DNA of 64,000 bases, from NCBI GenBank assembly GCA_030686995.1, contig CM060696.1, positions 117,059,449 through 117,123,448 on the forward strand, written 5' to 3'. This DNA is from Artemisia argyi (taxonomy: Eukaryota > Streptophyta > Magnoliopsida > Asterales > Asteraceae). The translations under genes and the position numbers were made by a program. Position 1 is the first letter of the stretch; every line of letters starts with the position of its first letter. Shown one piece after another: positions 21,996-33,612 of the stretch. The notes under the pieces were generated by a model. That model was given only the letters and a program-made list of their open reading frames with translations. It was not told the origin of the DNA and ran no database searches.

Positions 21996-22880
21996 ATTGA
22001 CTTATATTTTTGTCTAAGTATGAGTGTTTTATTGTCTCGTGGTCAGAATATCTGTCCCATGTGTGAACTTTAGCCGAAATAGAGTATTTGTCATGTTTTA
22101 ATGTTTTATAATTAACTGAAAACGACTATTTCGATTCTTATAAATAGTGATGTGACTTGGATTAATGAATCATTTGGCACAATAAACATTAATACAGGAA
22201 TGATGCATGGTTGTTACATGACCTTGCAGTTAATACCAACAACTTCGTTCACTCGAGAATGGTTATGTGTTTGACTTATGGGTAGGTTGTTCTCGTTTTA
22301 TCTGAACCAAGGTTAACCGGCATTTTTTTTTACAAAATTAATAACATTATGAGATGATTGATAGTTGATAAGTGTTGACCATAATTACTTTTTTTGATGA
22401 AGAATGACTAACAGTTTAAAAATCAACCATAATATAAATTCATTTAAATTCTTAAATCAAACATTCACACGTAAACACAAAAACTCTAAACTTTGCAAAC
22501 AGTCAACTATAAACCGATAAATACCGTAATTTTCAACCATTGAGTCAAAGTAAACCAAGAATATCACTAAATCAAACACACTTAAACAATATCACAAATA
22601 TAAAACTCAAATGACAATGACACAACTAATTCCATGCTAAACACACAAAAAATCAAGACAAGACACAAGTTAACTCCACTAACACAAGTCCACTCCATCA
22701 CTTCCACTAAACAAAAAAAAAAAAAAAAAAAAGACACAACACAAACAAAACACTTTATAAAAAAACACTTTGTTTGTTTCTCTCTCATCATCAACTCACT
22801 TTCCATATTTATTATTCTCTCCTCCTCCTTCAATAAGAAGAACTTCACTTCATTACCTCACATTCATTAGCTTATTTCAC
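21996..22880. other. Intergenic region upstream of the YODA-like gene
   Basis: AT-rich with a poly(A) run at 22712-22731. It probably contains the distal promoter of the MAPKKK gene. No gene seen. Confidence 0.5.
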
Positions 22881-22890
22881 ACGTCAATTC

Positions 22891-22900
22891 TATAAATAAA
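22891..22900 (+). promoter_or_regulatory. TATA box of the YODA-like MAPKKK gene
   Basis: TATAAATAAA followed about 30 bases later by a pyrimidine-rich CTCATCCATCATC start-site context and at 22972 by a GTAAGA splice donor. This is the best candidate for the gene's core promoter, implying a 5'-UTR exon of about 50 bases. Confidence 0.5.
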
Positions 22901-22971
22901 TAAGCTCTCACTAGCTTATTTCTCATCCATCATCTGCTGTTATAATATACAATAAGCTGCTTCTTCATCTC

Positions 22972-25622
22972 GTAAGATCACTTTTTATTTATATAATTTC
23001 GTAAGGTTAGATCTGCTGTAATTTTGGACCGTTGGATCATATTGAGGATCAAGTGTTAGATTTTATATAATTATTAGTTGATTTGATTGATGTGATTTTT
23101 TATTTATGGTAAAGTTGGTTAAAGGTGTTTGTGTATGTATGTGGGTAGATTATTTTTTAGCTTTTTTTAGGAGAGCTGCTTTTTATCTTGTAATAATAAG
23201 TGATGTGTGACGTAAGTGAGTGAAATTAGGTAGATGATAATAGTAGGTATTAGAGATTGATCACGTTTACGGCTTTAAGTAGAAATAAGTGATGTGTGAC
23301 GTAAGGTGAGATATTGATTTTATAGAAATTAGGTAGATAATAATAGTAATTGAGATTGATCACGTTTACGGCTTTAAGTAGAAGTAAGTGATGTGTGACT
23401 TAAGGCGACATATATTGATTTTAGTGAGTGAAATTAGGTAGATAATAATAGTAGGTATTAGAGATTGATCACTTTTACGCCTTTAAGTAGAAATAGTTTT
23501 GAGATGATTTGACGTAAGTAGTTAATATTCTATTATTTTGATTGGTGATAAGGTAACCGCTTAGGACTGAATATTCTCAACTGTAACGAATTCTCGTTTA
23601 TTAGGAATAATATCCTGATCACATCGATTCGTTATTAGTAACGTTGGATGATTTACTGGCATCATGCTCATGGTAGTTGGGACATATACGGATGACTGTT
23701 TTATCGGTCGTATATTGTTTAAGGTGTTGGCTGGATTGATTTATTTATGCTAGCTTTTGCTTTTGTGTCACGTAGAAAATGGTGGTAGGGTTGTAGACAT
23801 GGCCATAAAAGTATGTTTTTGAAAGATAATTGATGTTGCAAGTGGTGCGGTTGTCTGAGTGATAGGAGTACTTGTGATCACCTTAGGATGAATGATTTCT
23901 CCCTGAGGTTCAGCACTTTTGAGTTTCGGTAAGTGAGGCAGTGGTTCGAGATTTTTCACTTGAATTCGTATATAGTAAGCAGAACCATAGAAGCACAGGC
24001 GCTTTTTGGAAGTATTTTTTCTTAACATTTATTGAAGGAATTAGCAGAGGAGAAGCATTTTACTGTCTTCCTACTTCAGGTTTTTGTCACGTGTCACTAG
24101 TTCCGTCCCAAAGTAAAATGGCCACATACAATTTGCATAGTTTTTTGGAAAAATGAAATTAATACACTGTAAGTAGCCAAAGGAAAAAGTTACCCTCAAT
24201 TACTTTTCATATTATTGTAATGATTTAGGTCTGTTTGTTTGATCTGTGTTCAAGTCATAATTTTACGGTTTAGATCAAGATTTTCTACCTAATCGTAAGT
24301 AATGAATATATAGTGAAATGTTGAAGATCAAATGCTAGATTCATGAACATTTGATTTGATTGAAGGTTAGATGCTTAGATGTGTGTTACTTTTGGAAATA
24401 GATATAAATAGTTATGTTGATTGTTATGAAGTAATTTTAGCATTCCATTTTTAGTAAAGTTGCATAAAGTTGTTTGTCTTCATATCTGGACAAAGGATTC
24501 AACTTTTTGAATTTTATTCCATGTTATTTTGTATATTTGATGATAAGTTTTTGGTGAATAAGTGCTGTATGACATAGGCAATAATTCAATAGATGTTGAT
24601 TTATAAAAAGTGTGTAAATTAAATATATGACAGCATAAGCCTTGGATCTCTTTAAGCAGCGCCTTTTAGATGATTTGACATATGTGGAATGTAGTATTAA
24701 GAAGGTTATGACAAATAATCAATATTCTATTCGTTAGTTGATGTTCTCGTATGCACTTATGACAATACCACATGGAAACAAGAAATAGATTAGAGGACCA
24801 AAATATATACTTGGTTTGAGATAACTACTAAGCACTAAATATTCTAAGATGCAATAAATTCCTGATCGAGGAGGTGTTTCCTTCCTGAGCTGGCTGACTT
24901 ATTTTATGTTATGCTCGCTTTTGCTTTTCGGTCATGTAGAAAAGGGTTATATGGGGGTAGGTTGTAGCCATGACAATAATTGATCTTGCAACTTGCAAGT
25001 GGTGCTGTTATCTGGGATTTTCCGTTCTTTTTCATAACTCAATTATATTATGTATAAGCAAAATTCTGGTAGTTTTTCTCAAATTGGTTTAAAGATATTA
25101 GCTTTCGGTAGCAGACAGAAGCATGTTACTGTCTTACTTAGCCTTTATTGTTTTACCTCCTATATGTTAGTCACCTGCAACTAGTCTGGGATGAAAGGCT
25201 TGTTGCTGTGTTAAGAAATACTAAATTATTATATTTGACTCACTTCCCTGATCATATTGGTCATACAGATTTTTTTCAGAAGGACATGGGTTTTTTTTTT
25301 TTTTTTTTTTTTCGACAGGACAATTTTTTGCTATCCAACTTCAACTTCATGAAATGATGTACTTGTTAGTTAACCTTTTGATAGTATCCAGCATAAAAAG
25401 AATGTGTTATAGGGGTTTATATTTTGTAGCAGAGCTATAACTAATCTTTCGTTGTTATTCTGAACTTTTTAAATTCAGAACTCACTCCACGTGCAGCATC
25501 AAAGTGTGGCCACAGAAGCATAACATGTCTCAGAACCCTACAGAATGAGACATACCAAGTAATCTCATGTGAAGGGGTTGACCTATTGGTAGTGAATATT
25601 ACCTTGGGTTCCATATTTTCAG
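22972..25622 (+). other. Probable 5'-UTR intron of the YODA-like gene
   Basis: The donor CTC/GTAAGA at 22972 and the acceptor TTTTCAG ending 25622 define a 2.65-kb leader intron, 16 bases before the ATG. It holds three degenerate tandem copies of a 90-110-base unit (23198-23490), a diverged internal duplication (about 23690-23850 against 24890-25015) and a poly(T) tract (25291-25312). It is inferred from splice consensus and position only. Confidence 0.5.
23198..23490 (+). repeat. Three-copy tandem repeat in the leader intron
   Basis: Three copies of a unit that starts aagtgatgtgtgacgtaag and ends attgatcacgtttacggc plus tttaagtaga. Copy 2 lacks or replaces the middle block. Each copy includes TGACGTAAG- or TGACTTAAG-like and TGATCACG boxes. 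Confidence 0.8.
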
Positions 25623-25638
25623 TGAAAGATTGGAAAAC

Positions 25639-27146
25639 ATGCCTTCATGGTGGAGCAAGTCATCATCAAAAGAAGCAAAGAAGAAGACAAACAAGGAGAG
25701 TATTATTGACACAATTCGCAAGTTTAGAATCCCTTCAGATAGAAAATTAACCAATAGATCAGGCGATTCACGGAGGGGTTGCAGTGATACAGTTTCAGAG
25801 CTCGGGTCTCTTTCCAGGGTGCAGTCCAGGTCCGTGTCACCTTCCAAAGAATCTAAACTTGTGGCTAGATGTCAAAGTTTTCAAGAAAGGCCTCAGGCTC
25901 AACCACTCCCGCTTCCCATTCATCACCAGTCCCGTGTGACTCGTACCGAGTCTGGAATCAGTTCATCTGGAAAACCGAGACAAGAAAAGGGGTCCAAACC
26001 GCCATCGTTTCTTCCAACCCCCAATACCGGATACACACGGGCCAGGCCTGATGCTGCAGATTTTGATGGAGCAGATTCATTTTATGGTGAATGTTATAGT
26101 GATAGTGATGATCCACCTGACTCGAGCCAGCTTAGCCCCTTGGCATCTGATTACGATACAGGGAGTCGAACGACTGCGGGCAGCCCTTCCAAGTAAGTTT
26201 ATATTTGAAAATTTTGAAATAATATATATAATCATTTGATAAACTCATATCTTTATTCTGGTTTGCTGAAGTATGATTGTCAAGGACCAGTTGCCTGTCA
26301 CGAAAGTTCATTCAAGAGATGTAGCAAAACCACAAGATAATCTTTTTGATAATCGTATCTCATCTTCACCCACTAGAAGAAAACCGTTAAGCAGTCAAGT
26401 CCCTAATCTCCAGGTCCCGTATAATGGTGCATTCTTCAGTGCTCCAGACAGCTCGATGTCAAGCCCTTCTAGAAGCCCATTACGAGCATTTGGAACCGAG
26501 CAAGTTATAAACTCTGTCTTCTACTCCACAAAACCATATCCTGATTTTCCTTTTCTTGGATCTGGACAGTGCTCGAGCCCCGGGTCAGGTCAGAATTCTG
26601 GGCATAATTCTATGGGGGGTGACATGGCGGGCCTATTTTGGCAACCAAGCAGAGGTAGCCCTGAGTATTCACCACTTCCTAGTCCCAAGATGACTAGCCC
26701 TGGCCCAAGTTCTAGAATCCATAGTGGTGCAGTCACACCACTTCATCCAAGAGCTGGTGGCGCAGCCATCGAGTCACAGATTAACCGACCCGATGATATA
26801 AAACAAAAGAGTCACAGGTTGCCTCTTCCTCCGGTCACAATTTCCAATCCTTTACCTTTTTCTCAGCCAAACTCAGCAGCAACATCACCTTCCGTACCAC
26901 GAAGTCCTGGACGGTCAGATAATTTACCTAGCCCGGGATCAAGATGGAAGAAGGGGAAGCTGCTAGGTAGAGGTTCATTTGGGCATGTTTATGTTGGTTT
27001 CAACAGGTATGAAATGGGTTGATTGCTGTTCCATTTCCCCTTTCTGTTCCTTGTTTTACTTGTCTAGTTGTAGCAAAATGGGCTGGTTGGGTGACAGGAA
27101 AGAAGGGTAAATTTGTACGTGTTGATCGGGGCTGACCCACTAACAC

Positions 27147-27187
<41 letters not shown>

Positions 27188-30100
27188 GTAATATGTAAAA
27201 GGTTATTATGTTAAAAATAATTACAAAACTAAACTTTTTTCAGATAGAGATTAAGAAAGTTTTACGTGTTTGAATATATTTCAGATTATCCCATCCAACT
27301 CATTTCCCTATAAGTTATATCTTTTAACTTAACCCATCCAAGTTCTGACCTATTAGATATACGATTGTAGTTTTGTTCAGTGTTAGTTTCTAACCTCAGT
27401 TGCTCTTGTCTACGTTACTGGTGTAGCGAAAGCGGGGAAATGTGTGCTATGAAGGAAGTTACATTGTTCTCTGATGATGCAAAGTCAAAGGAAAGCGCAA
27501 AACAGTTGGGCCAAGTATGTATGTTAGCAATTTAGGATTTCTTTCTGTTTCTCTTATCATTTCATGTTTGCGATATCCATTTATGGTGATTGCTCTTAAA
27601 ATTTTCAGGAAGTTTCTTTATTGAGTCGGTTAAGCCATCCAAATATTGTGCGGTACTACGGGTCTGAAATGGTAAGTTTTATACTATATAACTCACCTGT
27701 AATACCATGATGGCCGACGTTATTACAGTTTGTGGCTTTGAAAACATTTCTCTGTAAAATGAGATTTTATTTATATATATTATTTCTGTATTTACTGGAT
27801 TATTGGTTTCTGAACAGGTTGATGACAAACTTTACATATATTTGGAATATGTATCGGGTGGTTCGATCTATAAACTTCTTCAAGATTATGGACAATTTGG
27901 TGAATTGGCAATCCGAAGTTACACTCAACAGATCTTGTCAGGGCTTGCATATTTGCATGCTAAGAATACTATCCATAGGTGAGTCAGTTAATTAGAAACA
28001 AATTTCTACAGTCTATTGCCCTAATGTGTCTTTCAAAATAACTAGAACTTGGGTGTTTTTCAACGTCACTTACAGGGATATCAAAGGAGCAAATATCCTT
28101 GTTGACCCAAATGGCCGAGTTAAGTTGGCAGATTTTGGAATGGCAAAGCATGTAAGTTTGTATTATCTGTTAATAATAGAGGTGGCAATTTTGACCGATT
28201 CACTTATGAGTGGGTAGATTCGGGTTATGTTTGATACCAACTGGTAAAATCAGCAAGAAGCAGCTTAAAAGGAAACATGTGACATAGGTTGACAAAGTGG
28301 GTCAAAAGTTGGCCTAAATGGTATTTTGAGTGCCTAAAACCTTCCAACTTGTTTTATCCTAAAGAGTTGACGAAACATATTTTTTTTTTTTTCGTAATTA
28401 TGTTTGACATACTAAATATTTATAAACAATGTTAATCCTGGGCAAAAACATTTCAGGCCAACCTGAATTGTTTCAATCTATACCAAAAAAATCTCTTTAA
28501 AACTAAGCCCATTTTGATCAATTACCGGAGCTGCCCATTTGCCACATCTTGTTAGTATGTTAAATCGCATCGTATGCGTGAATAAAATTAAGAGGCTGCT
28601 ACGGTTGAACCCTTCCTGTATTATAAGTTTATAACACCCACAAGCATTCCTGCAGATAACAGGGCAGACATGTCCATTGTCATTCAAAGGAAGTCCCTAC
28701 TGGATGGCACCTGAGGTTAGAATTTATATTTTTCTTTGGCTAGAAAAAAAGAAATGTACCAAGATATTATATGCAATCTTACATAAATCTGTTTAACGCA
28801 GATCATCAAGAATAGCAGCGGTTCGAACCTTGCTGTTGACATTTGGAGTCTTGGATGTACAGTTCTAGAAATGGCAACCACAAAACCACCTTGGAGCCAG
28901 TACGAGGGGGTCAGTAGTGTGAAAACTCAATGTTACACATGATTTTTTTAATTCTAACTCAAATTACTTTGTCTATATATGATCTTTTCTTTTTATTGAA
29001 CATCTTATATGTTGGAAAGTGTAGGTTGCTGCATTGTTTAAGATTGGAAATAGTAAAGAACTCCCTGTTATTCCTGATCACCTTTCGGAGGAGGGGAAGG
29101 ATTTTGTTAGACAATGCCTACAGAGAAATCCGCTACACCGTCCTACGGCAGCTCAGTTGCTGGATCACTGCTTTGTAAAAAATGCTGCTCCTCTGGAAAG
29201 GCCCGTATCATATTCCGAGCCATCTGATCCACTTCCTGGCGTTGCAAATGGGGTAAATCTCTGATATATATATCTGCTGATGTTATTCCTTTTAATATCA
29301 GAGGTGACAAGTTGAGTGGTTGGGTGAGGGTCAAAACGGGTTCGGGTTGAAACGGGACAATTTTAGTACTAGGTAGAATGGGCCAAGCCAGGTTTGATTT
29401 ATGTTGACCTGCACACACTTTTTTGTATGCTTTTATTGATAATCAATGTGCTGTTTATGATTCTAAAAACAATGTCATAATAATAATTATCTAATTCCTT
29501 TAATAAAAACGAAACTGCGAAATCAACTATTAATGCTACTTCCATCTTTAGCTTAATTGAGCCCTTTTAGATAAATCACAACCCAAATCTGCTCGTTTAT
29601 AAGTAAATGGATCATATTTGTCATTAGTATATATAAATCAACTATTAATGCTACTCCCATCTTTAGCTTAATTTCATATGTTTCTTGAGAGTAATTGTCA
29701 GTCATGTTTACATGATCGAAACAAAACTAATATGTGCTCATCTTTTACTCGGATGCCTTTTTTGCAATGTGCCTACAGGTCTCAATAATTCTTCTTTTCA
29801 CAAGAAACTTGATGTACTTTATATACTTGCTATGTACCAACAAACTGATGTAATGATATGATATTCATAAACATGTTTGTACTTGAGTTGTTATTACAGG
29901 CATAACACCTTAAATGCAATCTATTGGCCTAAAATTATTACATACATATAATGGTCGAAGCTTGCTGAAAATATGCGGTTAATTCGTTGTTAGAATCCTT
30001 GGCACTTTAAGAACTAATTGTTGTCATGGCTTATTAATGTTTTCCAGGGTATTGGACATCCAAGAAATCGGCAAGCATTGGATTCAGATAAACTTGCTAC

Positions 30101-31012
30101 CCATTCATTTAGAGTGCCAAGACCGGGTTTTATTTCCAGGTATGTCTCCTCCCCCTCCCCAGATACACTTTACACAAGATACTAGAGGTGACAAAGTGGG
30201 GGTGAACATAATTGATTTTTTGCTGTCGGTTAAATGGATCGGGTTGGGTTGACTCAGGCTGAAGCTCTTTTTATCCACTCTTTTTTATAAAAATAATGAG
30301 ACAGTTGTGATTATAGAAATATAATTATTCCAATAATATATACTGATTCAAGAGGTTTTATGCTTAAAAAACAAACATTGGGAGGAGCTGGGGAGTATCA
30401 ACCCATTTGACCCGTTATCGTCTAAGCTATTGTTAATTTTACTCGTTTGACTCGCTAGAGAGAACATAACCCGAATCAATTAAATGGGTCGACATTGCCC
30501 CCTCTACAAGTTATCCTCATGTAGAAATTATCTTTTTATTGCACAAGATCTGCAATGTATAATGGAAATAATAATCTCATATTTGCAGCGATGTTCAAAT
30601 TCCAAGGAACATATCCTGCCCTGTCTCTCCAATTGGAAGCCCGCTTTTACATTCAAGGTCACCACAACACCTTAATGGTAGGTTGTCTCCATCTCCCATA
30701 TGTAGCCCACGGATTACTTCAGGTGCATCCACTCCAACCAATAATGGTTCTAAAATCCCATTTCATCACGTTAACCAGTCAGTTTACCTGCATGAGATCT
30801 CAAAACCCACCAACATACCTTATCGTGAACCTGTGCCTGATATGTTCCGAGCCAAACAGACAGGGACTAATGGGCGCAGCCCTGTAAGGCAATTTGGCGG
30901 TCTCACTCAAGAACTTCAAGGTGGGCAGGGGGTCTTGGCAGATTCCGTATCTCATCTACTTATGAGGGATAAAATTAACTTCAAACCTTCATTAGATCTT
31001 AACCCTTTATAA
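25639..31012 (+). CDS. YDA: YODA-type MAPKKK (MEKK family protein kinase)
   Basis: Coding exons: 25639-26192, 26272-27006, 27427-27514, 27609-27671, 27818-27978, 28076-28151, 28656-28715, 28802-28909, 29025-29252, 30048-30139, 30589-31012. All joins are GT-AG and in phase: 2589 bases, 862 aa, close to known YODA proteins. The start is MPSWWSKSSSKEAKKK, the family N-terminus. A Ser/Pro-rich regulatory region fills residues 1-405. The kinase domain (about 410-670) has the Gly loop GRGSFGHV (417-424), catalytic Lys439, HRDIKGAN with Asp535, DFG 553-555 and APE 577-579, all intact. The C-terminal Ser/Pro tail is conserved (PFHHVN, VLADSVSHLL). YODA acts in the cytoplasm upstream of MKK4/5 and MPK3/6 in stomatal patterning, zygote and embryo polarity and immunity. 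Its N-terminal region is autoinhibitory and is a target of BIN2-type kinases in Arabidopsis. Confidence 0.95.
27140..27185 (+). repeat. Poly(T) tract in YODA-like intron
   Basis: About 35 consecutive T inside the intron between coding exons 2 and 3, next to a diverged dispersed repeat containing 'gctgacccac'. Confidence 0.85.
28180..28560 (+). repeat. Dispersed repeat with 'GAGGTGGCAA' head in YODA-like intron
   Basis: The insert-like block begins TAGAGGTGGCAATTTTGACC and contains a poly(T) and 'gtgggtcaaaa' motifs. Related blocks occur at 29299-29420 and 30184-30485 in later introns of the same gene, at 34150-34345 in the dehydrogenase gene, and at about 48100-48360 and 50117-50400 in the zinc-finger gene. 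It is probably a non-autonomous family; I could not define termini. Confidence 0.5.
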
Positions 31013-32056
31013 GGTGCAAATATCATTCTCATTACTTATAAATGCGAAAGGAGACTAATAACGGGAGAGAAAAAAACGGCACCATTTTGGTTAAGGTAGC
31101 TGAAATGTGCCATTTTGAAGGGAGGGTTTTGCATATAATGTCTCATTTTGCTTGTATATTGAGTTATGCAGCCACCATTGAGGATTTAACTGGTAATATA
31201 TATGGTGGTATAATACAGAATTTCACATGTATCATCAGATAGAAGATTAGAAACTAGTCGAATAAATAGAATTAAGTAGGGGTATTTTTTTTCTTGTGGG
31301 AAGCCGACACTGCTGTACATAAAATGCAGAATTGTGTTTCCTTTCGCTCGACACATTTTCTACTGGCAAAACTGTATCTATGTATCTATGGGTGTGAATG
31401 ATCTCTTGCATGTACTATGTACATTAGCATTTTTCAGGTAATTGATCTATATTTAGTTTGGAGGTCTTGACTTGTTAGTGGTATTATATTTACTGATTTG
31501 TAAATCGTTGTAGATCGGGTAATAATTGTCAAGGTCACAAAATACATAAATACTATTCAAATGCTATTTTATTTGCACTTTCTGGCATGCTAAAAATGTA
31601 TAATTGTGAAAGCCACGTTTCATATTCCTGAAAATATTTCCGAACAGTTTTTCCGCGCAAGTTTCCAGACATTTTCAAACACAGGATACCAAAAGACAGA
31701 AATAACTGAAACAAGTACAGATTCAAAATGTTACTGGTCTTTTAACCATTCCTGAATTCCTGATACTTCTTACATTCTTGTAATGAAAGCAAATGTGATA
31801 GCCGGATATAGTACAAACTAAATAAAGCTTTTAGGGTTTGTGTCGGGTTTGATGGTGCTTCTATAATCAATGAAGTTGGTGTTTGATTGATGTTTGGTGG
31901 GTGACTATTTATAAAATACTCAATCTCATGCATGCAAAATGCAATTAGTGTCTAGAAGATCTGGTACTTCACTAGTTTTCTGCAGTGAAAATTTGAAAGT
32001 TCCCGGGATGTCCTTTTTAATCAACATTTTGGTGATATTCTTTTGATGGATGACCT
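31013..32056 (+). other. 3' UTR and downstream region of the YODA-like gene
   Basis: The stop is at 31010-31012. An AATAAA polyadenylation-like signal is at 31261-31266. The rest up to the MITE holds no gene I can support. Confidence 0.45.
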
Positions 32057-32059
32057 TAA

Positions 32060-32409
32060 GGCTAGGTGTAATGGTCATCTGATCACCTCAACCTCCACCT
32101 CAGCTGGCACGCCAACTTTTCAACATATCACCTTACTTTCACCGAATGGTTTGCACCTAACCAACCACATAAAAATGGCTAACTTTATGCAAACATAACT
32201 CACAATATACCCACACACACTCAGAAACAACAAAAAATAATACTCCGTAATTAAAAGTGGGGTACTTCTTTGGTTCTCATTAGGTGAACTGCTTCACCCA
32301 ACCAACCCAAAATTCGTCCATCACCTCTCCTTCACCTCACCTCCGTAATGGTATCACCCTCTTTCACCTTCACTTCACCTCTCCTTCACTCACCCCATTA
32401 CACCCCGCC
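32060..32409. mobile_element. Tourist-like (PIF/Harbinger) MITE
   Basis: 350-bp element with termini GGCTAGGTGTAATGG and CCATTACACCCCGCC (13 of 15 matching as inverted repeat) and TAA target duplications at 32057-32059 and 32410-32412. Its interior is rich in 'cacctc/ttcacc' and it has no coding capacity. Confidence 0.8.
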
Positions 32410-32983
32410 TAACATGAGAACGTCTGGCAAGTGAACGTTGGTGAGTAAGACGATACATAAACGACTAAATGAAGCAAGTTGTTTCTTTACTGGAACCCAA
32501 ATTTTGGTTCGAGTGCGTTGGTTCGCCATCTGGTGTTTAATCAATAACTTTGGTTTGGACAAACAAAACATTTCAAACCCAATGCAAACCGGATTTGGAT
32601 CGAAACTTCTGATTGTTCTGTGTCATAGCCGAAAGATATACTCTATTCACAGATTTGGTTTGTCAATTTGTCTGTCAACATGCTCATAACTTGTCTTGCC
32701 ATAATGTCTCAACTCTCAGCTCTCAGCTCTCAACTCCTTGCACTTGTTTGCTAAACTTATATTCTGTGAGACTGTTTCCTTTATCATGTGTTTTGCAAAA
32801 TTATTGACTGTTTACAAAATTATCGTTTTCGTAACATTTAATTAGAATGGAATAGAGATTGATTTAATATTAGCAAATCATAAAATCTGATAGCAAAAGT
32901 AAATTGATTTATAAATTACATTGTTATTGTTAGACGATAAGTATTAGGATTAGGCCGTATGTATTAGGCCCATGTGTATTGTA
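32410..32983. other. Intergenic spacer between convergent genes
   Basis: No gene recognised. It contains 'ctcagctctcaactc' short repeats near 32715-32735. Confidence 0.5.
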
Positions 32984-33340
32984 CTCTATATATCTTTTTT
33001 ATATAATAAAACAAAACTCCTATTAGGAATTTTTCATTTAAAAAAAATGAATTCATACCTTATTTAATAATAATTTTATTTAAAAAAAAATTATTTTCTT
33101 ATTAGGTAACATTTTATATTTATCCATAACACAAGTAGAAGATAAATAAAAAAAATATAGATAAGATGCAATTAATAATAGGATTAAAATTTTTAAATAA
33201 TTATCTTTAATAATAAAAAACTATAATTAAACATCATAAATCAAACAAAACAAAGATTAAATTATTTGTTTTTTAATAAATAAAAATATATGATTCAAAA
33301 AATTTAAAAAAACTCGCGCGTGCGCGGGCATTATAACTAG
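32984..33340 (+). mobile_element. Non-autonomous Helitron (short)
   Basis: The 3' end has a GC-rich hairpin (ctcgcgcgtgcgcggg) 10 bases before CTAG at 33337-33340, followed by T, as expected for the A/T insertion rule. The 5' end CTCTATATATC after an A is a degenerate Helitron start. It encodes nothing. The same 3' terminus appears inverted at 38076. Confidence 0.6.
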
Positions 33341-33612
33341 TATTATCTTATGTATTCTGAACTCAGGGATTGAATATACGATTATCACTTTCCTACAGTT
33401 AATACTACTAATTAAATTGATTTACTCCGTTCTATTTCGCAAAAATAAGACAGCATACTTGAATCATTTCTTCCATCTTTACAAACTAACCAAACGTGAC
33501 AGTTATGCATTGAAGTGAAACCCTTAAGGCCATCAAATGCATTCTCTAGTGTAAACAAACACGAATCACTTCAACATATTTAAAGATACAAACCAGGTGC
33601 TGGTGTCGATAT

